Source of the DNA: Actinomycetota bacterium
GTDB lineage: Bacteria > Actinomycetota > Actinomycetes > Streptosporangiales > Streptosporangiaceae
Direction: 5' to 3'
Length of the DNA stretch: 46,092 nucleotides
NCBI GenBank assembly: GCA_027314515.1
Contig: DAHVAR010000226.1
Coordinates: 1-46,092, forward strand
Under the pieces are notes generated by a model. That model was given only the letters and a program-made list of their open reading frames with translations. It ran no database searches and was not told the DNA's origin. The position numbers and the translations under genes are program-made. Position 1 is the first letter of the stretch. Every line of letters starts with the position of its first letter. This document shows positions 1 to 8,977 of this stretch, piece by piece.

Positions 1-46
1 GCTGCACCGGTAGGAGCCGACACGGGCGCGCTGTGGCCCCGCCGGG

Positions 47-1204
47 CTACAGCGTGACCCCGACCAGGACCGGTTCCGGGGTGAGCGAGACGCCGAAGGC
101 GTCCCGGACCCCGTCCCGGATGTGCCGGGCCAGCGCCAGCAGCCCCGTTGTGGTGGCCGACCCGGAGTTGACCAGCGCGAGCGTGTGCTTGGCGGAGATC
201 CGCGCCCCGTCGCCCAGCCCGTAACCCCGCCCGAAGCCGGCCCGCTCGATCAGCCACGCGGCGGGCACCTTGACCAGCCCGTCCCCGGCGTCGAAGCGCG
301 GCACCCGGGTCTGGTCCCCGCACCTGGCCCACGCCGCCGCCTCGACCCCGGCCAGCGCGGCGCCGTCGAGGACCGGGTTGACGAAGAACGACCCGGCGCT
401 GCGGGTGTCGGGATCCGCGGAATCGATCACCATCCCCTTGCGCCGGCGAAGTTCGATGACGGCCGAACGGACCCGGGTACTCGCCACCTGGTCACCGGTC
501 TGCGCACCCAGGGCGGACGCCAGTTCGGCGTAGCGCAGTGGCCGGGACGCGGACTGCTCGGCGAGCCGGAACGTCACGCTCAGCACGACGTGCCGGCGGG
601 CGTCATCCCGCTTGAACACGCTGGTGCGGTACCCGAATCCGCACTGGTCGTTCGGGAAAATAATGATTTCCTTGGTGACCCGGTCGTAGGTCCGTACGGC
701 GGTGATCGTCTCGCAGACCTCCTGGCCGTAGGCGCCGACGTTCTGGATCGGGGTGGCGCCCGCGCGGCCGGGGATGCCGGACAGGGGCTCAAGGCCGGCG
801 AGGCCTTCGGCCACGGAGGCGGCGACCACGTTGTCCCAGTCCGCGCCGGCCGCGGCCGTCCGGTCGACGAATCCGCCGCCGGCGTCGACGTAGGTGAGGC
901 CGCGGGTGTTGACGTGCACGACCGTGCCAGGGAAGCCCTCGTCGGAGATGACGAGGTTGGAACCGCCGCCGAGCAGCAAGACCGGCTCGCCGGCCAGGTC
1001 GGCGTTGCGGACGGCGCGGATGAGGGCCGGCTCGGTGTCCGCCGAGACGAAGACCTGCGCTGGCCCGCCGAGGCCCAGCGTCGTGTAATCGGCCAGCACC
1101 GTCGCGTTCTGGAGACCCGACACGATGGCGGGGATCGCCAGCGGATCCCCGGGGCGGGCCATCGGGCGGTACGCGGGGGCGTCCCCCCGGGAGACATCGG
1201 TCAC
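47..1204 (-). CDS. murB: UDP-N-acetylenolpyruvoylglucosamine reductase MurB
   Basis: Flavoenzyme that reduces UDP-GlcNAc-enolpyruvate to UDP-MurNAc with NADPH, a cytoplasmic step of peptidoglycan synthesis. The 385-aa product shows the FAD-binding signature LLGGGSNLVISDEG, the IPGRAGATPIQNVGAYGQE segment, the catalytic-serine loop SAGSFFVNP and a C-terminal PEPVLVG carrying the catalytic Glu; the order matches type I MurB. The GTG start overlaps the stop of the upstream MaoC gene by 4 bp (GTGA), so it is translated as the last gene of rpmG-MaoC-MaoC-murB. The stop lies 46 bases from the window edge. Length is normal for actinobacteria. Identification is secure. Confidence 0.95.
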   Translation of the reverse strand: MTDVSRGDAPAYRPMARPGDPLAIPAIVSGLQNATVLADYTTLGLGGPAQVFVSADTEPALIRAVRNADLAGEPVLLLGGGSNLVISDEGFPGTVVHVNTRGLTYVDAGGGFVDRTAAAGADWDNVVAASVAEGLAGLEPLSGIPGRAGATPIQNVGAYGQEVCETITAVRTYDRVTKEIIIFPNDQCGFGYRTSVFKRDDARRHVVLSVTFRLAEQSASRPLRYAELASALGAQTGDQVASTRVRSAVIELRRRKGMVIDSADPDTRSAGSFFVNPVLDGAALAGVEAAAWARCGDQTRVPRFDAGDGLVKVPAAWLIERAGFGRGYGLGDGARISAKHTLALVNSGSATTTGLLALARHIRDGVRDAFGVSLTPEPVLVGVTL

Positions 1205-1626
1205 GGGAGACGGACGGTGGCGCGGGCGCGGGTCAGCACCTTCGTACCGTCGGCTCTTGCCACGATGTCGACGGTGACCCTGTTGCCCTCGAGCTTTTCC
1301 AGGACCTTGCCGCTGAACTCGACGGCCGCACCCGCGTCATCGTCGGGGACGGGGACCATCGCGGAGAACCGCACGCCGAAGTCGGCGACCGCGCCGGGAT
1401 CGCCGCCGGCCCACTCGGTAACGAACCTGCCCGCCTGCGCCATCGTGTACATGCCGTGCGCGATGACGTTCGGGAGGCCCACCGAACGGGCGACGCGCTC
1501 GTTCCAGTGGATGATGTTGAAGTCGCCCGAGGCACCCGCGTACTTGACGAGGTCGAGCCGGGTGACCCGGTACGTCCGCGGCGGGAGTTCGGTGCCCTTG
1601 CCGACGCTGTCGTAGGTGACGGTCAT
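1201..1626 (-). CDS. MaoC-like (R)-hydratase, HadB-type
   Basis: A 141-aa hot-dog fold hydratase. It carries the hydratase-2 signature ASGDFNIIHWNE, with the Asp and His of the catalytic pair, followed by GLPNVIAHGMYTMA. The ATG at 1626 was chosen because it overlaps the preceding gene's stop (ATGA); the frame is open further upstream but is not coding-like there. In Mycobacterium the same position after rpmG holds hadA-hadB, the (3R)-hydroxyacyl-ACP dehydratase of FAS-II. Here no hadC follows, and murB is next. Probably forms a heterodimer with the upstream gene product and acts on hydroxyacyl thioesters; the substrate is an inference. Confidence 0.85.
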   Translation of the reverse strand: MTVTYDSVGKGTELPPRTYRVTRLDLVKYAGASGDFNIIHWNERVARSVGLPNVIAHGMYTMAQAGRFVTEWAGGDPGAVADFGVRFSAMVPVPDDDAGAAVEFSGKVLEKLEGNRVTVDIVARADGTKVLTRARATVRLP

Positions 1627-2072
1627 GACTCCGGCCCCCGCTCGACAAGGTTGGACCTGGCGGTGCAGACGTGCTCGCCGTCGACTGTGTCGATGCTGGT
1701 GGACGTCACCATCATGGACAGCGCGCCGACCGACTTGATCGACTCGACCGTGGTGGTGGCGACCACGACGTCGCCGGCGTGCAGCGGGCGGACGTAGCTG
1801 AAACCCTGCTCGCCGTGCACGACCATCGAGTAGTCGAGCCCAAGCCCGGGGTCGGTGACGACCGCGGCGGTCGAGCGCTGATCGATGATCACCGCGAACG
1901 TCGGCGGCGCGATCACGTCGGGGTAGCCGGCCTTGAGGGCGGCTTCCCGGTTGCGGCACAACTCGCTCGCCTCGCCGATCGCGTCAGCGAAGTCGGCGAT
2001 CTTGACCCGGCTCACCTCGTAAGGCTCACCGGGTCCATAGACACGGCCAACGTACTCGGGGTTCAGCGGCAT
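1623..2072 (-). CDS. MaoC-N domain dehydratase subunit, HadA-type
   Basis: A 149-aa protein of the FAS1-like dehydratase (MaoC N-terminal) family. It starts MPLNPEYVGRVYGPGEPYEVS, typical of HadA and related subunits, and contains the hot-dog segment APPTFAVIIDQRS followed by VHGEQGFSYVRPLHAGDVV. Such subunits lack the catalytic Asp-His pair and supply the substrate-binding half to the adjacent HadB-type subunit. The ATG is preceded by a purine-rich GGGGGGAG. The stop overlaps the next start by 4 bp, fitting the equimolar production expected for a heterodimer. Confidence 0.83.
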   Translation of the reverse strand: MPLNPEYVGRVYGPGEPYEVSRVKIADFADAIGEASELCRNREAALKAGYPDVIAPPTFAVIIDQRSTAAVVTDPGLGLDYSMVVHGEQGFSYVRPLHAGDVVVATTTVESIKSVGALSMMVTSTSIDTVDGEHVCTARSNLVERGPES

Positions 2073-2093
2073 GCTTACTCCCCCCGGATCCGG

Positions 2094-2258
2094 CTAGCGG
2101 GTCTCGCGGTGGTCGGTGTGCCGACGGCAGTTCGGGCAGAACTTCTTCAGGTCAAGACGGTCCGGGTCGTTGCGCCGGTTCTTCTTGGTGATGTAGTTGC
2201 GGTGCTTGCACTCCTGGCAAGCCAGCGTGATCTTGGGCCGGACATCGGTGGCAGCCAC
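2094..2258 (-). CDS. rpmG: 50S ribosomal protein L33
   Basis: A 54-aa protein, short and with a GTG start. The translation begins [19 protein letters not shown] and ends [15 protein letters not shown]. Two CxxC pairs (CQEC and CPNC) make this the zinc-binding (C+) form of L33. GAAAGG lies about nine bases before the GTG. It heads the MaoC-MaoC-murB cluster, as in other actinobacteria, where rpmG commonly precedes hadAB-type genes. A C+ form means the protein can store or lose zinc, and many actinobacteria also encode a C- paralogue under Zur control; that paralogue is not in this window. Confidence 0.95.
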   Translation of the reverse strand: MAATDVRPKITLACQECKHRNYITKKNRRNDPDRLDLKKFCPNCRRHTDHRETR

Positions 2259-2376
2259 GATGGAGTGCCTTTCTACTACGGAGACGGACGATCTAAGTTA
2301 CCTGACCCCGTCGCGGACGAAGCCCGCACCGGGAATCTGAGGGTCGCCCCCCAGATGAAAGGCTACGAGACAGCGG

Positions 2377-2401
2377 GGACAGTGACCGCGGGTCACTGTC
2401 C
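2377..2401 (-). terminator. Hairpin terminator candidate after tRNA-Met
   Basis: Perfect inverted repeat with 11-bp arms, GGACAGTGACC at 2377-2387 and GGTCACTGTCC at 2391-2401, and a 3-base loop. It begins 16 bases past the 3' end of the tRNA gene on the minus strand. There is no U-tract, which is common for GC-rich actinobacterial terminators. It would end the tRNA transcript before rpmG. Confidence 0.6.
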
Positions 2402-2417
2402 ACAGTCCACCGTCGAG

Positions 2418-2491
2418 TAGCGGAGACCGGACTTGAACCGGTGACACAGCGATTATGAGCCGCTTGCTCTGCCTGACTGAGCTACTCCGCC
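2418..2491 (-). tRNA. tRNA-Met (CAT), elongator type
   Basis: Minus-strand 74-base cloverleaf. The acceptor 5' strand GGCGGAG pairs with CTCCGCT, and the discriminator is A. The D arm is GTAGCTCAGTCAGGCAGAGC. The anticodon stem-loop holds CAT in the context CTCATAA, and the T arm is ACCGGTTCAAGTCCGGT. CCA is not encoded. The acceptor stem and anticodon arm resemble elongator tRNA-Met of actinobacteria: the C1-A72 mismatch and GGG/CCC pairs of an initiator are absent. The location just before rpmG is typical. Confidence 0.93.
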
Positions 2492-3068
2492 GCCCCTGCC
2501 CGCCTGGCGCGGTGCAGACCGGTAAGCAGCCGGTCAGCCCCGCCATAGCCCTAGGGCTGACCTAGCTTACCGGAAATAACCGCGCCCCGGTTCCGGGCAC
2601 CCGCCGCCTGCTGCCAGTTCCCGGCAGCCAGCGCAACCGGAGCCGGCGGCCGGCTCGCCCGTGGCGGATCCGTTACTTATCGTATAGGCACCGGCTAACC
2701 CGCACAGCGCCGCCGCCGCCGCCATGGCGTTACCAATTTGTCATCAAATCCCGCAGGTCTGCCGTTTCAGTGGTGACCAGCGGGTAGATTTGAGTACTGT
2801 AGAAACCCGAGTCCGCTTCCGGAGGCCGGCCAGCCAGGCCGCCTGCCGGGGACGCGCACGGTGCCGCACTCAGGTGGGTGACTACGCAGCGCAGCGAATC
2901 CCGGCGGGTTAGCACTCCGCAGCCGCCTGGCAGTTGTACGGTCGATAACTAGCACAACCCGCCACGACGGTGCGGGACCGTGAATCACGTGAATGATGTC
3001 GGCGCGTCCAAGTTGCGGCTATTGTGGACCGTCATAACCCTTGGGCCGGACCGGGAGAGACGACGTAG
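2492..3068. other. Intergenic region between tRNA-Met and GT2 gene
   Basis: About 580 bases without a convincing gene; short frames here lack coding character. It must hold the minus-strand tRNA promoter and the plus-strand promoter of the glycosyltransferase. A GC-rich perfect palindrome lies at 2640-2656 (arms GAGCCGGC/GCCGGCTC). A locally AT-richer stretch at about 2733-2755 contains ATTTGtcatCAAAT. No canonical -35/-10 pair stands out. Confidence 0.5.
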
Positions 3069-3971
3069 ATGTCGAGGCGAGAGCAGCCAGCGGGTGTTAC
3101 GTATCACGGGTTGCGAGAGGCGCCGGACACATCCGAGGTCACCTCCGCCGCGCTCACGGCGTTCGCCGAGGCATATCCGGACCTCAAGCTGCAGCCGCTG
3201 GTGATCGTGATCGCTGCGCTCAACGAGGCGGACAACATCGGCGCGGTCCTGGACGAGGTGCCGCACCAGATTGCCGATCTCCCGGTTTCGCTGCTGGTCA
3301 TCGACGACGGCAGCACTGACGGCACGACCGAGGTGGCACAGCGGCACGGCGCCCTGGTGTGCACGCTCAAGGTCAACCGCGGGCACGGCGTCGCACTTCG
3401 GCTCGGTTACCGGATCGCCCGTGACGGCGGCGCGCGCTACATCGGCACCCTGGACGGGGACAGCCAGTGGGATCCGGCCGACCTGCCGGCGATGGTCGCA
3501 CTGCTGGAGTCCGGGCAGGCGGACTTCGTACTGGGCTCGCGCCAGCTTGGCCAGACCGAGAACACCGACGCGTTCAGGAACCTGGGCGTGAAGTTCTTTG
3601 CCCGCGTCATCAGCCAGCTCACCGGTTCCCGTATCACCGACACCTCTAGCGGCCTGCGGCTGATGCAAGCCGGCCTGACCGGCACGGTGACCCAGACCCA
3701 GCCGCAGTACCAGACGTCCGAACTGCTCATCGGCGCGCTGCTGCAGGGCTACCGGGTTGCCGAGGTGCCGACAGTCATGCGGCAGCGGTTGTCCGGTGAG
3801 AGCAGGAAAGGCCGCAACCTGGCCTACGGACTGCGGTACGCGCGGGTCATCGCCGGCACCTACCGGCGCGAGCGGCGGGCCGCCAAGACCAGGCCGCCCC
3901 GGGTCGAGCACCCGGCGGCCGAGCGAGCCACCGCGGACACGGCGCCGGCTTCCCAGTCCCAGTCCAACTGA
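3069..3971 (+). CDS. Family 2 glycosyltransferase (dolichol-P-mannose/glucose synthase-like)
   Basis: A 300-aa cytoplasmic GT-A enzyme. The nucleotide-sugar site is VIVIAALNEADNIGAVLDE near residue 40, followed by VIDDGSTDGT, and the metal-binding DxD region is GTLDGDSQWDPADLP. The later FVLGSRQ and DTSSGLRLM segments match polyprenyl-phosphate glycosyltransferases (DPM1/DPG-synthase-like). No C-terminal membrane domain is present; the tail is charged and proline-rich. A GGGAGAG motif precedes the ATG. It is a single gene, convergent with sdaA 34 bases on. The likely role is transfer of a sugar to a lipid or other acceptor for cell-envelope glycans; the acceptor is unknown. Confidence 0.85.
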   Translation: MSRREQPAGVTYHGLREAPDTSEVTSAALTAFAEAYPDLKLQPLVIVIAALNEADNIGAVLDEVPHQIADLPVSLLVIDDGSTDGTTEVAQRHGALVCTLKVNRGHGVALRLGYRIARDGGARYIGTLDGDSQWDPADLPAMVALLESGQADFVLGSRQLGQTENTDAFRNLGVKFFARVISQLTGSRITDTSSGLRLMQAGLTGTVTQTQPQYQTSELLIGALLQGYRVAEVPTVMRQRLSGESRKGRNLAYGLRYARVIAGTYRRERRAAKTRPPRVEHPAAERATADTAPASQSQSN

Positions 3972-4005
3972 CCCGCAGCCGGGTTCTGGACGCGCCTGCC
4001 TGCTC

Positions 4006-5379
4006 CTAGCACTCGATGACGTTCACGGCGAGGCCGCCGCGGGCAGTTTCCTTGTACTTGACCTTCATGTCGGCGCCGGTCTCGCGCATCGTCTTGATCG
4101 CCTTGTCCAGCGACACCTTGTGCTCACCGTCACCGCGGATTGCCATCCGCGCGGCCGTGATCGCCTTGACCGCGCCGATCGCGTTCCGCTCGATGCACGG
4201 GATCTGCACCAGGCCGCCGACCGGGTCACAGGTCAGGCCGAGGTTGTGCTCCACCCCGATCTCGGCGGCGTTCTCCACCTGGCCGGGCGTGCCGCCCAGC
4301 ACCTCGGCCAGGCCGGCCGCCGCCATCGAGCACGCCGAGCCGACCTCGCCCTGGCAGCCGACCTCGGCTCCGGAAATCGACGCGTTCTCCTTGAGCAGCG
4401 AGCCGACCGCGCCTGCCGTGAGCAGGAAGCGGATCACCCCGGCGTCGTCGGCTCCCGGCACGAACCGGGTGTAGTAATGCAGCACGGCCGGCACGATGCC
4501 GGCCGCGCCGTTGGTCGGTGCGGTGACAACTCGCCCGCCCGCCGCGTTCTCCTCGTTCACCGCCAGGGCGTACAGCGTGACCCACTCCAGCGCGTAGAGC
4601 GGGTCGGAGGTGTCGTTCGCCTGCTCGAGACTCTCGCGCAGTGCCCTGGCCCGCCGCCGGACCTTCAGCCCGCCGGGCAGCACTCCGCCGGTCGAGCAGC
4701 CGCGAGCGACGCACTCCTGCATGACCGACCAGATTCGCAGCAGCCCCGAGTCCACCTCGGCCCTGTCCCTGCGGACCAGTTCGTTCGCCAGCATGATGCC
4801 GCTGACCGGCAGCCCGGTACGGCCGCAGGCAGCGAGCAACTCAGCCGCGCTCCCGAACGGGTACGGCACCGGCGTCGGGTCTGCCACGATCGCCGGGCGG
4901 CCTGCCTCGTCCTCGCCCAGCACGAAGCCACCGCCGACCGAGTAGTAAGTGCGCTCGGACAACGGCGACCCGGCAGCGTCCAGCGCCGCGAACCGCATGC
5001 CGTTGGAGTGGAAATCCAGCCGCTTACGGCGATGCAGGACGATGTCGTCGCCGACGTTGAACCGGATCTTCTGGCGGCCGAGCAGCGCTAGCTCACCGGT
5101 GGTCCGCAGCCGCGCGACCAAAGGCTCGGCCGCGGCCGGATCGGTGGTTTCCGGCTGCTCGCCGCACAAGCCGAGAACGACGGCCGTCACGCTCCCGTGC
5201 CCGTGCCCGGTCGCGCCGAGCGAGCCGAACAACTCGGCCCTGACGCCGCGCACCTGACCGAGCAGCGCGTCTTGCTCCAGCGAGCTGGCGAACATGAACG
5301 CGGCCCGCATCGGGCCGACGGTGTGCGAACTCGACGGGCCGATGCCGATCTTGAAGAGGTCGAAGACGCTGACCGTCAT
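4006..5379 (-). CDS. sdaA: L-serine ammonia-lyase, iron-sulfur, single chain
   Basis: Deaminates L-serine to pyruvate and ammonia. The 457-aa protein fuses the SDH beta domain (N-terminal, [21 protein letters not shown]) to the alpha catalytic domain. The [4Fe-4S] ligand region is visible as [13 protein letters not shown] and [20 protein letters not shown] lies before the ATG. It is followed at its 5' side by the flavoprotein gene on the same strand (63-base gap), so it may be the distal gene of that unit. In the dimethylglycine to sarcosine to glycine to serine route this enzyme would deliver the final pyruvate. Family assignment is secure; the pathway link is inferred from neighbours. Confidence 0.95.
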   Translation of the reverse strand: MTVSVFDLFKIGIGPSSSHTVGPMRAAFMFASSLEQDALLGQVRGVRAELFGSLGATGHGHGSVTAVVLGLCGEQPETTDPAAAEPLVARLRTTGELALLGRQKIRFNVGDDIVLHRRKRLDFHSNGMRFAALDAAGSPLSERTYYSVGGGFVLGEDEAGRPAIVADPTPVPYPFGSAAELLAACGRTGLPVSGIMLANELVRRDRAEVDSGLLRIWSVMQECVARGCSTGGVLPGGLKVRRRARALRESLEQANDTSDPLYALEWVTLYALAVNEENAAGGRVVTAPTNGAAGIVPAVLHYYTRFVPGADDAGVIRFLLTAGAVGSLLKENASISGAEVGCQGEVGSACSMAAAGLAEVLGGTPGQVENAAEIGVEHNLGLTCDPVGGLVQIPCIERNAIGAVKAITAARMAIRGDGEHKVSLDKAIKTMRETGADMKVKYKETARGGLAVNVIEC

Positions 5380-5442
5380 CGGGTCACTCCCTGGTCTAGG
5401 ACGACGTTGTCCAGGTGGATGAGGCCGCCGCCGGGTCCGGCG

Positions 5443-7977
5443 CTAATCCTTAATCTTCGTACCTGCCGGGTCATACGGCGGCCGCAGTCCCACGGTCGCG
5501 CTGGTGAGAGTTCCGCCAATGTTGACGTCGTACCGGCCGGCCCGGACGAAGTCGGCTGTGACCGCTGCGCCGGCCGGATCGCGCAGGTAGGCAAGCCCGA
5601 CCGCGGCACCGAGGGTCTCCCCCCAGGCCGCCGAGGTTAGCTGCCCGGCCGGCTCACCATCCCGCAGCAGCAGCTCGCCGCCCCACATCATGGCCTCGGG
5701 GTCGGCGAGGACCACCGAAACCAGCCGCCGCTGCGCCCCGGCTGCCTTCGCCTTCTCCACGGCCTCCCGGCCGAGGAATCCGACGGCGCCGCCGAGCTTG
5801 CAGGCGAAGGTGAGCCCCGCCTCGACCGGGCTGTACTCCGGGGTCAGCTCGCGGCCGAACGCCCGGTAGGCCTTCTCCAGCCGGAGCGACTCGATCGCAT
5901 AGTAACCAGCGTTGGCGATACCCAGGTCCGCTCCGGCCGCCATCAGGTCCTGGTACACGCCCGCCGCGAACTCGGCCGGAACGTACAGTTCCCAGCCCAG
6001 CTCGCCGACATAGGTGATCCGGGTGGCCCGCACCGTCGAGTAGCCGAGGTCGATGAGCGCGCTGGTGCCGAACGGGAAGCCCGCCTCGCTCAGGTCCGCC
6101 CGGCTGAGCCGGGCGAGTAGCTGCCTGGATGCCGGGCCCATCACGCCGTACACGGCATAGGCCGAGGTGACGTCGGTGAGCGTGGCGCGGTTACCGGGCG
6201 GCAGGTGCCTGCGGATGTGATCGGCGTCACGCTCGGTCGTGGCCGCGCTCGCGACGAGCAAGTATTCCGTCGCCGACAACCGGGTGACGGTGATGTCCGA
6301 CTCGTAGGTACCGCGGTCGTTCAGCATTCCGGTGTAGACGGTGCGGCCCGGCTGGACGGCAACGTCGTTGGTGCACAACCACTGCAGCGCCGCGCTGGCG
6401 TCCTCGCCGCTGACCAGGTACTTGGAGAACGAGGTCTGGTCGAACACAGCGACCCGCTGCCGGGTGGCCAGTTGCTCGGCAGAGGACCAGGGCTGCCAGT
6501 TCTGCTTGTCCCAGGAGTACTCGATCACCGGCGGCTGGCCAGGCGGGGCGAAAAAGTTGGGCCGTTCCCAGCCCATCCTGGAGCCGAAGCAGGCGTTGGC
6601 AGCACGCAGCATCTCGTGCGCCGGGGACCGGCGGAACGGCCGTGCCGTCTCCAGTTCCCGGTTCGGCCATCCGATCGCGTAGTGCAGGCCAAGCACTTCA
6701 CCGACCCGGTCGCGGAGCCAGCGGGAGTTGCCGTTGAACGCGGCGAACCGGCGGATGTCAACCGCCGTCAGGTCACCGTCCGGTTGCCCGTCGACGATCC
6801 ACTGAGCGAGCGCGAGCCCGGCACCGCCGGCCGAGGCGATGCCGACCGAGTTGAAACCCGCCCCGACGAAGAACCCGGCCAGCCCGGCCGCCTCGCCGAG
6901 GATGAACTGGTTGTCCGGAGTGAAGCTCTCCGGCCCGTTGTAGAACGTGCGGATGCCGGCCCGCTCCAGCACCGGGAGCCGGTGCAGCGCGCTGTCCATC
7001 AGCACGGCGAAGTGCTCCCAGTCCTCGCCGAGCAGCTGGAACTCGAACGGGTAGGGCAGTTCCTCCGGCGACACCCACGGCTTGGCCTGCGGCTCGAAGC
7101 CGCCGACTACCAGGCCGCCGACCTCTTCCTTGAAGTAGGTGTAACCATCCGGATCGCGCAGCACCGGCAGGTCCGGGCGCACGCCGTCGATCTGCTCGGT
7201 CACCACGTAAAAGTGCTCTGCTGAATGCAGCGGCACCGTTACCCCGGCCATGGCGCCGACCTGCTTGGCCCACTGGCCTGCACAGTTCACCACCACCTCG
7301 GCCTGGACGTCACCATGATCGGTGCGCACGCCGCTCACCCGGCCGCCGCTGATGGTGACGCCGGTCACGCGAACCCGCTCGCGGATGGCGACCCCGCGCT
7401 GCCGGGCGCCGCGGGCAAGCGCCGCGGTGAGATCGACGGGGTTGGCCCTGCCGTCACCGGGCAGCCAGATCGCGCCGGCCAGATCGGCGGTGTTGAGCAT
7501 CGGGTACCTGGCGGCTGCCTGAGCCGGGCTGAGCAGCTCGCAGTCGATGCCGTACGCCTGCGCCGTCGCGGCAGTCCGCCGCAGCGCGGTCATCCGGTCC
7601 GCCGTCCGCGCCACGGTCACGCCGCCGCACCGGCGGAACCCGGTAGCCTGGCCGGTCTCAGCCTCAAGCCGCTCGTACAGCTCAGTGGAGTACTGAACCA
7701 GTCGCGTCCCGGCCTCGGACGCGCGCAACTGCCCGACCAGGCCTGCCGCATGCCAGGTTGTCCCGCACGACAGCTGGCCCTGCTCGAGCAGCAGCACGTC
7801 GGTCCAGCCGGCCGCGGCCAGGTGATAGGCCACGCTGGCGCCGATCACGCCACCGCCGATAATCACGACGCGGGCGCGGTCCGGCAGTGCCGCGCCGGTA
7901 CCGCCGGCGCCGGCCGTGCCGGACGGGCTGCCCGTGCTGCCCGTGCCGCCCGTGCCGCCCGGCCCATTCGTCGCCAT
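5443..7977 (-). CDS. FAD-dependent dimethylglycine/sarcosine dehydrogenase-like protein with GcvT domain
   Basis: About 844 aa from the ATG at 7977, chosen because it follows GAGGACGGG and leaves a 14-base gap to the kinase gene. The N-terminal DAO fold carries VVIIGGGVIGASVAYHL. TTWHAAGLV contains the His that binds FAD covalently in dimethylglycine and sarcosine dehydrogenases. A central FAO_M domain is followed by C-terminal folate-binding GcvT and GcvT_C domains (from about residue 440), containing GELGWELYVP. It should demethylate an N-methyl amine such as dimethylglycine or sarcosine, passing the one-carbon unit to tetrahydrofolate. The Gly/Ser/Thr-rich N-terminus (GGTGGTGSTGS) is low complexity. 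Confidence 0.88.
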   Translation of the reverse strand: MATNGPGGTGGTGSTGSPSGTAGAGGTGAALPDRARVVIIGGGVIGASVAYHLAAAGWTDVLLLEQGQLSCGTTWHAAGLVGQLRASEAGTRLVQYSTELYERLEAETGQATGFRRCGGVTVARTADRMTALRRTAATAQAYGIDCELLSPAQAAARYPMLNTADLAGAIWLPGDGRANPVDLTAALARGARQRGVAIRERVRVTGVTISGGRVSGVRTDHGDVQAEVVVNCAGQWAKQVGAMAGVTVPLHSAEHFYVVTEQIDGVRPDLPVLRDPDGYTYFKEEVGGLVVGGFEPQAKPWVSPEELPYPFEFQLLGEDWEHFAVLMDSALHRLPVLERAGIRTFYNGPESFTPDNQFILGEAAGLAGFFVGAGFNSVGIASAGGAGLALAQWIVDGQPDGDLTAVDIRRFAAFNGNSRWLRDRVGEVLGLHYAIGWPNRELETARPFRRSPAHEMLRAANACFGSRMGWERPNFFAPPGQPPVIEYSWDKQNWQPWSSAEQLATRQRVAVFDQTSFSKYLVSGEDASAALQWLCTNDVAVQPGRTVYTGMLNDRGTYESDITVTRLSATEYLLVASAATTERDADHIRRHLPPGNRATLTDVTSAYAVYGVMGPASRQLLARLSRADLSEAGFPFGTSALIDLGYSTVRATRITYVGELGWELYVPAEFAAGVYQDLMAAGADLGIANAGYYAIESLRLEKAYRAFGRELTPEYSPVEAGLTFACKLGGAVGFLGREAVEKAKAAGAQRRLVSVVLADPEAMMWGGELLLRDGEPAGQLTSAAWGETLGAAVGLAYLRDPAGAAVTADFVRAGRYDVNIGGTLTSATVGLRPPYDPAGTKIKD

Positions 7978-7991
7978 CGTTCCCGTCCTCG

Positions 7992-8939
7992 TCAGTCCTC
8001 GCACTGCACGTCATCGAGCAGGCGGCCGAACGCGGGGCTGGTAAAACCGGCCGCGGCGGCCTCGAAGCGCTCCATCGCCCAGGACCAGAAGTCGAAATCG
8101 AGCTCGCTGGTTCCGTGCTGGATGGCTCCCCAGAGCGTCCAGCCATACCGGGATACCAGGTTGAACAGCTTCGCCCTGGCGATCCTGCTGTGTCGCGGCC
8201 TGCCGTAGTAGGCAGTCACCAGCGCGGCCAGCGCATCAGCGTCCAGGCCGCACTCGCCGGCGATGTTGCCGAGCTCGAAGCACGGGTCGTTGTTGCCCGA
8301 GTACTCGTAGTCGATGATCCATATTCGCGAGCCGTCGTCGATGAAGTTGGCGGCCAGCAAGTCGTTGTTACAAGGGACAGTGCCCTCGGCACGGACGGCG
8401 AGCGCGTCGCGTGCGGCGCTGAAGGCCGCGCTCAGTTCGTCGTAGCCGGCCGGCAGCGCCAGGCCGTGGCGGCGGACGGTCATGCGGTAGGCGGCCTGCA
8501 CCTCGAACATGTCGAAGTCGCAGGCAAACCGGCCGGCGCCGTGCAGGGTGGCGCAGACGTTAGCGATCCTGGCCAGGGTGGCCGGCTGCGCCACGTCGGC
8601 GCTGGTCAGCGTCCTGCCCTCGATGAATCCGAGCACGAGCAGGCGATCGGCCGGCCGGTACTCGACCACCGGCGCCCCGACGCCTGCCGCCGCCGCGATC
8701 AGCGAGTTCCGGTACTCGTGCTCGCGGTCAATGCACAACAGCTGGCCGCCATCGGAGAACAATCGCGCGACATAGACGCCATCGGGCGTCGTTACCTTGA
8801 AGTTCTGGTTGGTCAGGCCGCCGGGCAGCGGGGTGACCCGGCGGGGCGCCCCGGCCAGGCTCGGCGCTCGCGCCAGTACCGCTGGCAGGTCCGGGCTCCG
8901 GACTGGCTGGCTGGGAACTGGCTGGCGGGGGTTGGCCAC
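7992..8939 (-). CDS. Choline-kinase-like (APH fold) phosphotransferase
   Basis: A 315-aa aminoglycoside-phosphotransferase-fold protein of the choline/ethanolamine kinase family. The ATP-binding lobe begins TPLPGGLTNQNFKV. The catalytic loop reads PCNNDLLAANFIDDG and the metal-binding motif IWIIDYEYSGNNDPCFELGN. The usual His of the HND loop is Asn here, while the catalytic Asp is kept. The GTG start is preceded by GCGAGG very close by, so the exact start is uncertain. It is co-directional with the demethylating flavoprotein 14 bases downstream, suggesting it acts on choline, a methylated amine or a related alcohol. Substrate unknown. Confidence 0.8.
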   Translation of the reverse strand: MANPRQPVPSQPVRSPDLPAVLARAPSLAGAPRRVTPLPGGLTNQNFKVTTPDGVYVARLFSDGGQLLCIDREHEYRNSLIAAAAGVGAPVVEYRPADRLLVLGFIEGRTLTSADVAQPATLARIANVCATLHGAGRFACDFDMFEVQAAYRMTVRRHGLALPAGYDELSAAFSAARDALAVRAEGTVPCNNDLLAANFIDDGSRIWIIDYEYSGNNDPCFELGNIAGECGLDADALAALVTAYYGRPRHSRIARAKLFNLVSRYGWTLWGAIQHGTSELDFDFWSWAMERFEAAAAGFTSPAFGRLLDDVQCED

Positions 8940-8969
8940 CCTCGCACATTAGGCGGGATGGCCGCAAAG

Positions 8970-8977
8970 GTCTAGAC
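8970..8977. promoter_or_regulatory. HutC/GntR-type operator candidate
   Basis: Perfect palindrome GTCTAGAC in the 230-base divergent region between the kinase and permease genes. It fits exactly the GT-N-TA-N-AC consensus known for the HutC subfamily of GntR regulators. A near copy, GTCTGGAC, lies at 9003-9010, 33 bases away (about three helical turns). The UTRA-domain GntR gene at 10868 is the obvious regulator. Confidence 0.55.

Noticed and set aside
122-1615. Long plus-strand open frame of about 500 codons opposite murB and the MaoC genes
   Set aside because: High-GC antisense shadow: it is Arg/Gly/Asp-rich without any domain, while the minus strand encodes clear MurB and MaoC motifs.
5380-5442. 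Glycine or serine riboswitch upstream of sdaA
   Set aside because: The 63-base gap is too short for a known glycine riboswitch and shows no conserved core.
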